64,000 bases of DNA, taken from assembly GCA_019828545.1 (NCBI GenBank), contig JACVRA010000089.1, forward strand, positions 167,053-231,052. The letters run 5' to 3'. The DNA comes from Paracamarosporium sp. OC-R06-R3. Taxonomy: Eukaryota; Ascomycota; Dothideomycetes; Pleosporales; Didymosphaeriaceae. The translations under genes and the position numbers were made by a program. Below are positions 1 through 11,707 of the stretch, one piece after another. Position 1 is the first letter of the stretch; the number at the start of each line of letters is the position of its first letter. The notes beneath the pieces were generated by a model, which saw only the letters and a list, made by a program, of their open reading frames with translations, did no database searches and was not told the DNA's origin.

Positions 1-830
1 AGCCGGAGGATGATCCCGACCACGTACGTTCATAGATGATTGATGACTCCTGGCCGCCTTTTGTCACAGTGTGTACATGGCATCGAGGCCTTTTTGCGCG
101 CTATCGAATGTAGAGAAGTATGGAATCGTGTGGATAGTCGTTACTCATGCGTCTTCGACCATAATGGGGTGCTTGCGACTGAATCGCTGGATGGGCTATC
201 AGGTTTTCAGGAAGGTCGCACGAGGGACCGTCACATCCCTGTGCGCTAAACCTAATAAAACTTATTACCCAGTAGATGCGTCGTCAAGTACTCCTACCAA
301 CACGATACTGTTTAAATCTACTAAATCATATCAGCAAATATGAGAAAAGATCCAGCTCGCTGTATAAAGTCCACAGCCGATCCACGGGGCACCCAACATT
401 CCTTACCTTGTTTCGTCCCACGTGGGCAGTAAAGGAAAACCCGATATATAGCCTTAGGCTCGGTATGCTAGGTGACAAGCAAGACTGAACTGTGAACGTT
501 GATTCTCTGTTCCTCTAAGATGGCCCTGGAAATATTTCGCAGCATCGTTCCGTTGATGTCCAAGATCTACACGTCTGTGTCAGCAGCTGAATGCGTAAGC
601 AGCGACAACAGGACGGCAAAAAACCATGCAATTTCCAATTCGACGACTCCACGCGAAGCTCAACCTGATTGACGCTCGATACTCTGAAAGCGGCAAGTTG
701 CGCATCAGGCCTACATCAGCCTTTGTGCGGCCCTTGTAGGGTTCGATACATAAGTGTTTCTATCCTTCTAGCATCCATCTTCGCCCTATCTTCTATTGTC
801 AAGACCACCCTCTTTCCCCACACAGCAAAC
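1..830. other. Intergenic, no gene seen
   Basis: Only short overlapping reading frames without family motifs are present. The last 60 bases or so before the ATG at 831 are rich in C and T, which is common just upstream of fungal start codons, so this end is probably the promoter and leader of the next gene. Confidence 0.5.
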
Positions 831-1345
831 ATGTCCAACACCTCCCTCCCAGCCTTTCTGCTCGAGCGCCAATCAAACCTCACAGCCGCCTTCGAACTCG
901 GCGACGTCGACAAAATCCTTACATTCTACGACCAATCCCTGTCTTTCTCAGATCACGGTGTGTTACTCCCTTGTTCCCCCACATCTCCCTTCGCTATATC
1001 TATCTAATCCTTTTTCCCCCAGCATGGCACGCCACAGACCTCTCGTTCTCCCAATTCGCATCCTTCCTCCACCAAACCTACGCCACTACTTCTGCGCTCC
1101 GCATGCAAACGCACGGCGTGCACGGCACGAGCAAAGAGTTCTGCGCCTGGGAGTGGACGCTGACCGTTGTGGCGGGGCAGGATGATCCAATTCGGGGGCT
1201 GGTGAAGGGGAAAGAGATCGTGCTTAGAGGGTGTTCTTTGCAGTGGTGGGAGCTGAGGGAGGGCGGGGACGAAGGAGAACTGCAGGATTGGAAGATTGTG
1301 AGGGAAGGGGATTATGCCTGTGGGGCTGAGGGGGAAGGGGTGTGA
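831..1345 (+). CDS. SnoaL/NTF2-like small protein
   Basis: Two exons, 831-957 and 1023-1345, joined over a 65-bp GT..AG intron at 958-1022, give 149 residues. The fold family is inferred from length and layout: an N-terminal helix (ERQSNLTAAFELGDVDKIL), then a D-x-x-L-S-F-S-D-H stretch, then alternating strands with paired Trp residues such as CAWEWTL and LQWWEL. SnoaL/NTF2-like cone-shaped proteins are small binding or isomerase proteins found in many fungi; the substrate cannot be read from sequence. The splice is well supported because the Ala-Trp-His-Ala-Thr-Asp start of exon 2 continues in phase. The next gene is on the same strand 530 bp downstream. The family call is an inference; the gene model is firmer. 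Confidence 0.7.
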
Positions 1346-1874
1346 ATAGTGAAGGGAGTTAGTGTGCGGTTCCCTGCTTCGATTCTGATGCCCCTAGCCG
1401 TAGAAGGTGATGTATTGACCTTGAAGTCTACATGAATATTGACCCTGTGTTAGTTTTTGTATGTTTGAAGTTGATATGCAATTAGTAGTGTTGAAGACCT
1501 GGCTGTACAGCCAATGGTAGCACAACAAAGTTCGGATTGCTACGGAGACCACAGAAGCCGTAGGTATGACGTATACTTAGCACGTTTACAGACCGATTTG
1601 CGGCGTCTAGCTGTAGTTACACTAGTGTACACAAAAGCTACTATCGTGTGAATCCGGGCGCTAGCAACAAAGTCGAACTCGTGGGAGGCTGATTGGAGCG
1701 CGTCCCGCGTCATCTCGCTTGTCTTGGCACAACTCCAACAAAACTTCACAACCAAGACGTCGACTAATCCATCACGACCCCCGAAACTCTGCGCAAAGCC
1801 TACACATCTATCGACTGAGCAGCATCTCTAAGCTCGGTCCATCGCGAACACCCGATCCCCGCCCCCTCAGTTTT
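1346..1874. other. Intergenic, promoter side of the F-box gene
   Basis: No supported gene. An open frame runs from about 1719 into the F-box gene, but it has no ATG until 1875, so the upstream part is taken as 5' leader. Confidence 0.5.
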
Positions 1875-4800
1875 ATGCAACCAGAGCCTCCACACGTTTC
1901 CCAGAACACGCTCGCCGCCGAAATCGCCCCCGAACACCCCGCCACCACCTCCCAGCATGGACTCCAGGAACGCGACCAGCAGCTCTCCCTGCTCCCCAAC
2001 CATAACGAGGAGTCGGGAGAGCCAGCTGCTCTGGGAGCCACCGAGCGGCACGCGTCGCGCGAGTCGAGTCGCGACCGCGATGATGACGCTGCCACGCGAC
2101 TGAACCCCGCCAGCCCTCCTCCAAGAAACAGGATTACCGAATATGAGAACGCGCTAGTCCAGACACCCAAGAAACGGAACCAGGGGCCTGCCTTTGAGGT
2201 CATCAAGTCTACGAGGAATCCCGACGATAAGAGCTGTCCAATTGCCAAGTTGCCCAATGGTGAGTCACCGGCACAGCATAGCAGACCTGCTACAGACATC
2301 TGACACCCATCTAGAAGTGTTGACGCATGCCATCTCTCACTTGTCGCCGCATGACCTTGCCGCTGTGTCCCTTGTCTCGAAACGCTTCAATGGCCTCGTC
2401 ACTACCCCTCACGCCTGGCGTGAAGCCTTCAGTCGCTACTTCCCGGGACCTACAGCTCTGGTTGACGAGGATGTGCGATTGGCCATGGAAGAGGCTGGGG
2501 ACAACTTTCGCTCCGAGAAGCGCGCCTTCACGCGTCTCTCGACACTGTCGTCGTGGAGGAGCGAGTACATATTACGGACTCGACTTTTGCGCTCGCTGGC
2601 CAGAGGCAAACCCGCTCAAGTACCTCCAGCAACTGCTGCCCGTTCTGGACAATCGCAGAATAACGCTCCCGTAAACATGTACAACGCCTTTACGTACACC
2701 ACTATTAACCACCTGCACGCCACATTCGGCACAGGTCTGAATAAACGCGTACCTCGCTTGATTCACGGAGCCGATGATGTAGGCATGTGTACCAGCAGTG
2801 ACCCCACCAGTACCAAGGTTGATCCCTGGGGCCAGAGCGACCCCAACTTTTACGCCCAATTTTCCGAACGCTTTCCTGGCGTGGCTGAATGGGGCCTGGG
2901 ATCTGGCGAGGTCGTCGGTCGCCCCAATGTCATGGACGTGTCCCAGCAGTATGGCATGGTATACGGTCAGGGTTGCCCCGAAGGTTCCTGCTATTACCGA
3001 GCTACCGATGAGCAACGAGGCCGTTTTGTCGCGGAACCCACCGACTTTTCGATGCCTGAAGTAGGAGTACCCAAGCTTGGTATCGACGGCGGTGCCATCT
3101 GCAGCGTCTGGATTGCGAAGTCCAACACCATCCCCAACTTGACTGATGGTTTGATCGGACTTCTCATGGGTTCCGCAGCCGGTGTCGTATCGGCGTGTAG
3201 CCTCGGCACGGATGGGTTACGCGGTACCCGTGTTCAGCGTGGTGAACTCGTTGCTCGCTGGGTGCTTAGCCCAGGTGTTCCCATCGTTGCAATTGCTGTC
3301 GACGAAAATTATTCCCTGAAACGCCACGCTCAGAATCGCATCTGGGCTGTAGCTCTCAACGCCTTGGGTGAACTTTTCTACCTGACTAAATTCCCTACTC
3401 GAAATCAATCTCCAAAGGGCCAGCTCAATGAGTACTATTCTGAGTACCTGGCCTGGCTTACCGGTCGCAGTGTCTACTGGAATATCGTTGAGCCTAGTAG
3501 ACGAACCGCGAGACCCGATCCTTACAATGATGTGGAGATGGACGGAAGCTATTCACCGAGGAGCTCGTGGGATGGCATGTGTTTGAGCAAAGACCAGATC
3601 CTCGCCGAGACTAGGGAGATCCAACAGTTCATGTCGAAGCTGCCTAAGGAGTTCCGCAAAACATGCCTCGGATGGGATATGCGCAGACGCCTCGAAGTCG
3701 ACTTTGCAGGTGATGACGGCAACTACGCCGGAGAAGCCATGGTTGTTATCGAGTGCGGGCTCGAAGAAGGTGATGTTACAAAGCTTACTCGATTCACACG
3801 CTGGAAGACTCGCGAGAATACCAAGGGCAGCACTACCTCAACTCCAGTTGCCTCTCAGCAAGCATCGCAAACTACGTCACTCTTTGGCGGATCTGGCACT
3901 GCTACTCCCGACCTTATTCAGCAGCAGCGATTGAGCCAACGGATGCGTAGCTCTTCGTACGCCTCTAACAACAGCTCTCCTGAGCGTGCCAATCTCGTCG
4001 AGGAATGGAGGACATCTGATTTCACATTCGGTGGCCTCAAGTTAACACAGATTGCCACTACTGCTCTCGACTGCTCTACGTTTGCTACCATGACCATGTC
4101 TGAAGACCCTGCGCTTGGATTCTCAACTGCGTCTACGGCTTCCTCGCCCTACGCGTCGCCCATGTCAGTGGCCAGCCAACCGGCCTCGCCTTCAGATATC
4201 CCTGGCCAACGAGCTCGCTTCGTTGCTGTCGGCACGAAGACCGGCGAAGTCCTTTTGTGGAATGTCCGCGCTCCAGTCTCGCGCAGTGCTGAGTATCCGA
4301 ATAGCATCCATCCCGTTCGCATTATCTACACTCAGTCCCCCGAGATTAGCTGTCTTGCTCTGACAGCACTGCACATCGTAGTCGGTGGGTACGACGGGCT
4401 CGTGCAAGTGTGGGATCCTCTTGCTTCTGACACCAAGCCTGTGCGCACTTTACACTCTCGACATGCTACTCGGGCACGCAGACGCATCCAACAAGCACAA
4501 GCCTCAGTCCAGGGCGTTGGTGTTAACATGTTTGCCGCCGGAGCCATCGTGCTTGATCCCGACCCAACAGCACTGCGCGGCGCCGTTTCAGTCGGCAACC
4601 AGATCCGCTACTGGAGCTACAGTTCCTCCGCCGCAGACCAATACCAGAGCAGCAAGCGGCGCCTCCGGCGCTCCGAACGTGGCAGCAACACCGCCGGCGA
4701 GCGCCTCGTTGGACCTACGCGCCTAAACCTAAAGAATTACATCAACAACGAGAAACACGAGCTCGAGCGCGAGCAGGTAGAGCGGCGCAAGCACGCCGAC

Positions 4801-5328
4801 CGTATGGCCGGCCGCTTTGGCGTCGACCTGCTCGGCAGCGAGGAAGAAGCGCTCGCCTACGCCACCATGCTCTCGCAAGAAGCCATGCAGAACGACGCCG
4901 CTAAGCGCAGAGAAAGCGACTCCTTTGCGCTTGTCTCCGACACCGAGACCAGCGTCGCGCACTCTAGTTCTCCAACCATGGCCGTCGACCCCGAGCTCGA
5001 CGCCGACATCGCTGAAGCTATCCGTCTTTCGCTTCAAGACGGTTCCGGTTCTGCATCTACCCATGCCGCGGCGTCTCCGGCGCCGAACAGCGAGTGGGAT
5101 ATCCCGGTTAAATATGCGAAGGGCAAGAAAGCGGGTAGTCCACCACTAGCTGCCGGCGCGTCTGGGTCTAAGGATACGGAAATGGACGATCTCGAGTTCG
5201 CGTTGCAGCTTAGTCTTGCGGAGGAGGCGAGTAGGAACGAGGTCCATGGGGACGATGCGTTTCCGCCGCTTAGTCCGCGGGCTGGTGACAAGGGGAAGGG
5301 GAAGGGGAAGGCGAGGGTTGCGTGGTGA
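1875..5328 (+). CDS. UFO1: UFO1-like F-box protein with WD40 repeats and UIMs
   Basis: Exons 1875-2259 and 2315-5328 (intron 2260-2314) encode 1,132 residues. After a low-complexity acidic N-terminus, an F-box begins at about residue 125 (KLPNEVLTHAISHLSPHDLA); the splice falls inside it and restores the classic LPNEVL motif. WD40-like strands follow, for example VGTKTGEVLLWN and VVGGYDGLVQVWD. Two ubiquitin-interacting motifs sit near the C-terminus (AEAIRLSLQDGS at about 1021, LEFALQLSLAEE at about 1085). The combination F-box, WD40, UIM is that of yeast Ufo1, a substrate receptor of SCF ubiquitin ligases. A (AAGGGG)n tract at 5291-5310 encodes a Gly-Lys tail. The start is the first in-frame ATG. 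Family confidence is high; targets are unknown. Confidence 0.85.
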
Positions 5329-5759
5329 GCGTTTCGGGAGATCCGGGTGTGGTGGGTGTTGTTCTTCATCTTGGGTGTTTTGTGCTGTTGGTGGAGACAC
5401 CCCAGAGCTTCGTCACGGACCTTCACGCCTGCCTACTCGCTAGGGCATAACGTCTGCCCCAGCCGTGTTCATCTGTCTGCACCCTCCTCCTTTTTTCTTT
5501 CCTGTTTCTTCCTTTTCGACTTGATCTGATTTTGTGGTCTGGCGATGCGTGCGGTGTCCAATACCTCTTTTATCTTTTTCGGTTCTACGTTTCTTCTTCT
5601 CTTTCTGCGTCTTTGGACGCACTATTGAAGCTAAAGGGTTTAGGGTGGTAGCTTAGGTTTTTTTTATCGTAACATGTCGATGTCTTTTATTGATGGATGT
5701 GAAGTTTTTCTATGTGATGATGCGCTTCATCGATCTATCTTGGTGATCTAAGTGAAATG
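5329..5759. other. 3' flank of the F-box gene
   Basis: T-rich sequence with several poly-T runs, consistent with the 3' untranslated region of the F-box gene. No gene is seen here. Confidence 0.4.
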
Positions 5760-7900
5760 CTGTGTGCGGTCGGGGAATAAGACCCTATGTTTCCTAGATT
5801 TGGCTTGTGCGGTTTGGAGACGGATGTGACTGCTCTCCCATGTTGCTTCTTTCGCTTCTATTTGAGGTGTGAGAGGAGCCACAGGAGAGGAGCATGTTGT
5901 TGGTTGAAGAATTGTTTTTTGTGGTGCTCATGGATCGGTGTTCAGGACATGATGCCTCCCAGATTTTGTTTGTGGTGCTCCGCGCATGCGAATACGGGCC
6001 AAAGAAAGTCTGTGTAAGTGAGCGGCTGGGCGGACGAGCAGCATGATATCGTGTTTGGCATGCTTTTGTGGTAGATGTGAAGTTGTGTGTTTTAGATGGT
6101 GCATGGAAAATACGTTGGGTGGTTTTATTTTCTGGTAAGGGAGAGAGGAGCGCATAATGGTGGACGAGTGAGTTTTTATTTCATGTTGGACATGAAGTTG
6201 TGTTTTGGTGTGCTCTATGGAATGTAAACCTGGCGTGTTTGTTTTTGGTATGAAGGGAGCCAGGGGAGAAGGGACATAGAGTAGTAGTAATGGATCTTAT
6301 GGTATATGGGTTGTAGAGGGAGCAGCCCAGGTATGTTTTTTATCATGGTAGTTTTTTTTGCGATGCCAGACGTAGGAGCCGCGACGTATAAATATGGTAG
6401 CTGGGCTTTGTGATGTTTTGGGTGTAAAAACGGCGGTCTGGACGTAGGTTATTCAGAGTTGGGTTTGTTTTCGGTGCGAGAGGCAGGATGTATAGACACA
6501 TGTGTAATGAGGGATTCCTTTTAAGATGTGGTTGGTGTAGAGGGAGTGGTCTGGAAATAAGTTGCCAAAGGCAGGATTTGTTTTTAGAACGAAAGGAGCG
6601 GAAGAGAAAGGATCACTTTGGATAGCCTCTGGTTTTTACGATGTGATAGTCGTAGAGACGGCGTTCCGGACATGTATTGTTAGACGGTGGTTTTGGTAAG
6701 GTGTGGGAGAGAGGAGAGAAGGTGGAGGACATGGTGATCGAAGATGGCTTTTATGATGCTACGGTTGTGGAGGCAGCGGTCCGGAAATAAAGTCACGTTA
6801 GGTCTTGTTTTGGTGTGGGAGTGGAGGAGGAGCAGACACGTTGATAAAGAGGGATTGCTTTTTATGATGTGATGGTCGGTAGGGCAGTGCTCCGGACATG
6901 GCTTTCTTGGTGAAACATTCTGTTGAAGGCGTGAGGAGCCGGAGCAGAGCAGACATAAAATGAGCCTTAGGATGGTCACAAATCCACGCTTTGTGGACAT
7001 GGTTCGTTCTGGGTACGCTTTGTTGAGGTGCAAGAAGAGGGAAAGAAAATATATAAGTTGGTAGTGGGATATTCTTTATAATGATCCTGAACTCCATATG
7101 CTCTGGGTATAGAACTTTTGTTATATATTTTGATTTCGTATGAGAGGAGCAGAAGAGGAGTAGATATGTAATTCTAGTAGGCTTTCTTCTACCGTCTTGG
7201 TTCCACGCTTTCCGCACATGTCATTTTATGTGTAATCTCATTTTTGGAGGCGAGAGGAAGGAGAAGGGTCATATAGTATACGACCTGCTTTTTGTATCGT
7301 GACAAAGTCTACGTACTCCATACATAGCTTTATTATGGTTAGGTTTGGTTTCAGGACAAGAGACGCAGAATGAGTGGCGGCGTGGTAATATTTCTTTGCA
7401 TAACGGCCCTAATCCCTACGCCTTCCGGACATTGCGACCTGGTGTACATTGTATAGTGGGAGGGCCAGGAGAGGAAATGTAATGCCAGAAGCCTTTTTTA
7501 TGATTGTCATGAAGTCTGTCGTTCTATTTCCAATTTAAGGGGTAGAATAAAGAAAAGATTACGTTTTTAAGAGATTTTTATGGTTAATCTAAGTATACCT
7601 TCTCTGGACGTGACTACCCTGCGTATGTTTTGTTTTTTGGAGCGCGGGGGGAACAGAGTCAAAGTAGACGTAGACTGAACATATTTCATTCTGTGATTGC
7701 TACGAGCTCTACGCTTTCCGAAAATGTTCCGTTTGGCGTGTGTTTTGTTTTCCGTGAAAAGAAGGAGAGGAGGAGGAGAAAAACAATGATAGCGGGTTGC
7801 TTTATAATAGGCACTAAGCCAGCATTCCAGCCATGATTCATCTAGGGTCTGTCTTGTTTTCTGGACGTGAAGCGAGATTGTCCCTTTAACCGTAAAGTTT
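5760..7900. repeat. Decayed tandem array, period about 110 bp
   Basis: About 17-18 diverged copies fill the space between two converging genes. Each copy has two halves: one like TTTTTATGATGTGATGGTCG running to TCCGGACATG, and one like TTTTGGTGTGAGAGGAGC followed by purine-rich sequence and ACAT. The second half recurs near 5866, 6133, 6250, 6470, 6583, 6692, 6808, 6929, 7018, 7136, 7236, 7348, 7456, 7632 and 7750, a spacing of mostly 95-120 bp. Copies differ by many substitutions and small indels. Reading frames on either strand are short and carry no recognisable domain, so I take it as non-coding. Its origin is unknown. Confidence 0.75.
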
Positions 7901-8182
7901 TTTAAAAAAGGCTTCTAAAACAAATGGTAAGTGATATCCAGAAAGTAAAGAAGAGCCACTAAACTATCGTATATGGAACTTCACGCGTTTTGGTAGAGTA
8001 GTCAGGCCACTGTTCTAGCCAGCATGGTGTCCGAACACGTTGTACATTAGCTTTCAAACAAATAAAACTTACTTCAATGGCCAATCGTTACTTAATAATC
8101 TAAAAACTAACAGAACCTGAATGGAACAAGATTGGAACGCTCTGAAAAACATCTCCGTCTGCAAGATTAGCACACATGATCC
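7901..8182. other. Short spacer, 3' flank
   Basis: AT-rich spacer between the end of the repeat array and the stop codon of the following minus-strand gene. No feature recognised. Confidence 0.3.
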
Positions 8183-10800
8183 CTATCCGAAGTACATATT
8201 CGCGTTTGCGTAGAGACCATAGCTTCTCTCCCAAGAGAACTCTTCTTCCTCGAAGTATAGCTCTGACTTTTCTTTCTCTTGACCCGTTAATCTTGGCGCT
8301 TTACACACCAGGACTTTCGTATTGCTGTCGCACTTAATTGACTCATTCCGCTTCTTACCACCTATACAGATCAGGTGCACTCCGTCCTCACTCCCAACCA
8401 TGAATACAAGAAATCCGCAGGCTAGCAGTGTTGAGAGCTTCAACGGGCAGTCGATCGAGAAGCCGTCGACACTTTCGAGGTCATTTTTGGACAGACGAGA
8501 ATTGTTCTCCTTGCCTATCCGTCTTGCTCGGCGCTGGAACAGACTGTTGTACTCCCCCGTTGTGTAGAATTGTTTATGATCATTGCGCAGGAGGTACATC
8601 ATGATGACCTGCTCGTCCACTCCCGTGACACGGCACAGCTCCCGTACGCTCTTGCATGGTAACTGCCGATGGATAAAGTCATGCCAACTCCAATCCTTGG
8701 TATACCAGCTCTTTGAGAGTCCGATGCCGAAAACAGCGATGGTCCAGAGAAATATGAGAATGTTTGAGCGATCAACCCCGGCAAGCGTCTTTCCAAACTG
8801 GAAGAGGATTACGAGACCGATAATGACGATGGCGAAGAACATCCCGACGGCTGAGAAGACAAACGTATTGCAGTATACCACCACGGTTTTGTCGGTGATC
8901 TTCCAAGATTTCATTGGCTTTTGATATTTATTGTACATAGCCTCTGCGTCTTGGATACCAAGGAAATCTTTCGCGCTGACTGAAGGTGCTAGGTTGGCCA
9001 TCTCCACATCGCTTGCTCTTGAGCTGGGACGTAGGAATCGCTTGTAGTCGAACTTTGATCCAACCTTCCCGCCACTTGATGTCTCGCCATCGTCTACTCC
9101 CGGATCAGAATGAAACCCGATGTTTCTGAAGGACGATAATGCTATTACGTCGTCCTCAGGTGGTTCATTGTCAGCTTGTCCGACCAAGCATCGAAAGGTA
9201 AACATGGCCTCGAAACGTCCTCGCTGGTAAAGTCTGATGCCTTTCTCGGTGCCCCGGAATGACTGTACCGACGTGAGCAGGCGGAATGTTTCTCTTGCTA
9301 TTGGAGAGCTGCCCAATAGAAGAGGCGCAAGGATTGAAATATAGTCTCCCGGGTGCTCAATGTTTTGATGCAAAAATGCCGCCTTAGGAGAGGACATGAC
9401 CTCGTCCGCATCATCGGCAAAACCAGTTGGTCCCTCTGAATTGCAAGTGAAATGCCAATCAAGCGTGGCACCAGCGATATCACTAGAGTCTCGGGATCCT
9501 GAGTTTAGACTTGGTCGGGGTTGCTGTGCGTTTCGCTTGCGAATTGCAAGCAAATTGTATAGTAAGAGTTGGCAGCCTGGGTAACATAGGCGAAGGAGGG
9601 TAGACTGGTCCGATATAGCTATGCTCTTATGGCGGTCATCAGATATGAGCCATGATGGTACTTCGTCGTTATCTCCCACGCTCTTTGTGGCGCGAATGAT
9701 GGTGTTGAGCTCGAACGAAAAAGGTGTCCAATGAGAAACCCTCTTTCTTTGCGAGAAACCGTCAAGAAAGCGTTTCATTATGTCGGTCAGGTGAATTCGG
9801 GTGCGCAACTGCTCGATATGATAGATGATCGATGGGGTGGTCACATCCACGAGATCGGTGAAGGTCTCAATTGAAGAAGACATCGCTGACCTTCTTCCAT
9901 ACCTTAAGGCTTCAAGTTTACCTCCTGACTGCTTCTCAACTTCTTGATCGTACTCCAGGTTAGAAACGATATCCCGAGCATTGCAGACAGACCGCTCCGC
10001 ATGTGTCGTCGCATCGTGGCTGAGTATTCTGAGTTTAGCCGTCATACGTGCCATTACACCAAGACACTTATGCACCCAGATGCTACCCTCGGCAGAGTTG
10101 ACCAAGAAGCGACCGAGTAGCGCGGTGAAGTATTCCAGAAGGGTTAGGTAGAGTTTCGATTCATCCTGGGCAATCTGTAGCTGTCTCGGAGGGCGGGGAA
10201 TGACCGTATCGCTTCCAACGTATTCTCGAATCAGGATGTGACTAGAGCTCCTAGCTTTCATGAGAGCGCATTCTACAACCATGTCTACACTCCGGCTCAA
10301 CCGGCGATGTGGTGCGAGCTCTCTAACGACTGTGATGGCTATATCAAAAAGACAGAGATCCAAGTTGGTGGAAATTTTGTCGACAATCATGGCAATGTCC
10401 TCAAGTGCAGCTTGTGAGGCTATGGAGCCAAGTTGGTCCCCAAGAGGTAGCAGCGACTCTTGTAGGTCATGTTCCTGAATATGCTCCACGATCCGCTCAA
10501 TCTCGGCCTCCACGAATGCCTCTTCCTGCTCGTCACTGACCTCTGCATGAACAGTGAAATTGTCGTATCGGGGTAAATCCTTGAAAGTAAAATCTCGATA
10601 TTTATACGTTTTGTGTGCCTGAGCTTGTGCAAGGATGGCGGCTTTAGTGGCAGGGTTGTTGAAACGGATACCTCTGTAAGGCCCCGAGTCGAATAGAGCT
10701 GTATCCAGGCTGCTTCATATCAGCAATGTTGAATTTTCCTGCTAAGGGCGCTTTACTCGGAAAATACCGACTCTCCTACTCCAACATCCATGTCGTCCAT
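8183..10800 (-). CDS. Large membrane protein of unknown function
   Basis: Two exons on the minus strand, 10757-10800 and 8183-10709, with a 47-bp intron carrying GTAAAG and a TTGCTGAT branch region. The product is 856 residues. The start ATG at 10800 was chosen because the long frame has no ATG near its beginning and the short upstream exon joins in phase (MDDMDVGVGESVFSD). Residues 1 to about 560 are soluble and helix-rich. Three hydrophobic segments lie in the C-terminal third: VFSAVGMFFAIVIIGLVILF, ILIFLWTIAVFGIGL and LSTLLACGFLVFMVG. I recognise no catalytic motif or named domain. It is divergent from the AAA ATPase gene, 907 bp away. It may belong to a fungus-specific family; function unknown. 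Confidence 0.7.
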
Positions 10801-11707
10801 TCTCACGAATGTCGGGGGTATTGAGTTTGAAAGTGGTTGTACAAAGTTTCCAAAATTGTGCAATGAAGGTAAAGCTGGGCGGTGACCTTAGATGGTTCAT
10901 CGATTCGAGATAGCAGCAGATGTGATTACTGTTTTATATGCTAGTGAGAAAGAAAACACTCTGCTCGTCCGAAATCAATACGTGTCCGGTGAGCGGCTGC
11001 AGAGCTCGACAGATCTCACATTCATTCTAGTGAAGATTTTTCTTGCAGCTTTCTGGCTCAACCCCTGCTCCGCACTGCAAGGCTGTGCTGCAGGCGAATC
11101 TGGCGGGCTCACTCACGTGAGAATGGCGGAAACGCTTGAGTACAGGCCAGCCAGCGGTAGGCTCAGGCACCTTACAGGGCGAACCCCTTGGTAGGTTGCT
11201 GGCGTTACCTGCAACCTTCTGGGCTGTGCGATGGAAGCATACTTAATGGACTTGGATGCTCGCTTGCGGCTAGAATGCCTCTTCGCCAGTAGTAATGCTA
11301 GTGCTTATTGCCCTTGTAGCATATGAAAACTATGCATGAAGCACTCAAAATGTCTCGAAGATGCTCACTGGCCTACCAATTCACTGTGCGGAAAAGAAAA
11401 AGCCGCAAGGCAGTGCACGAGGCAGCCCGTGAAGTAAGGGTCTTGCCGCAACTAATGTTAGTTGCAGCAGGATGGTTCCCTATATGCACGGCAAGGCCAA
11501 CGTGTCAATCCGGTGAAGCAGGTGGGGCATCCTGCACAATACCATTGGTCCAAGCTACCTCGCGCCCTTAGGACCATGCTAGCGGAGTTTATGGCAGAGC
11601 GCAAGGCTGCCTCCCAAAGTAGTGAATAAGTGTGAAGGATATATACTTGAAATGAGTTGGAAGTGGACATAGATAGGAACCATAGCATTCGAAGATTCAT
11701 TGCCGTT
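10801..11707. other. Divergent intergenic region
   Basis: Lies between the 5' ends of the large membrane protein gene and the AAA ATPase gene and so should hold both promoters. An open stretch at 10892-11194 has no family motif and was not called. An extra upstream exon for the ATPase cannot be excluded. Confidence 0.4.

Noticed and set aside
1719..1874. N-terminal extension of the F-box protein
   Set aside because: Open frame but no ATG before 1875.
6680..7217. Minus-strand open frames of 117 and 139 codons in the first array
   Set aside because: They start on non-ATG codons or lie wholly within the tandem repeats, overlap each other in different frames and carry no domain.
10892..11194. 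100-codon plus-strand frame between divergent genes
   Set aside because: No domain and lies in a promoter region.
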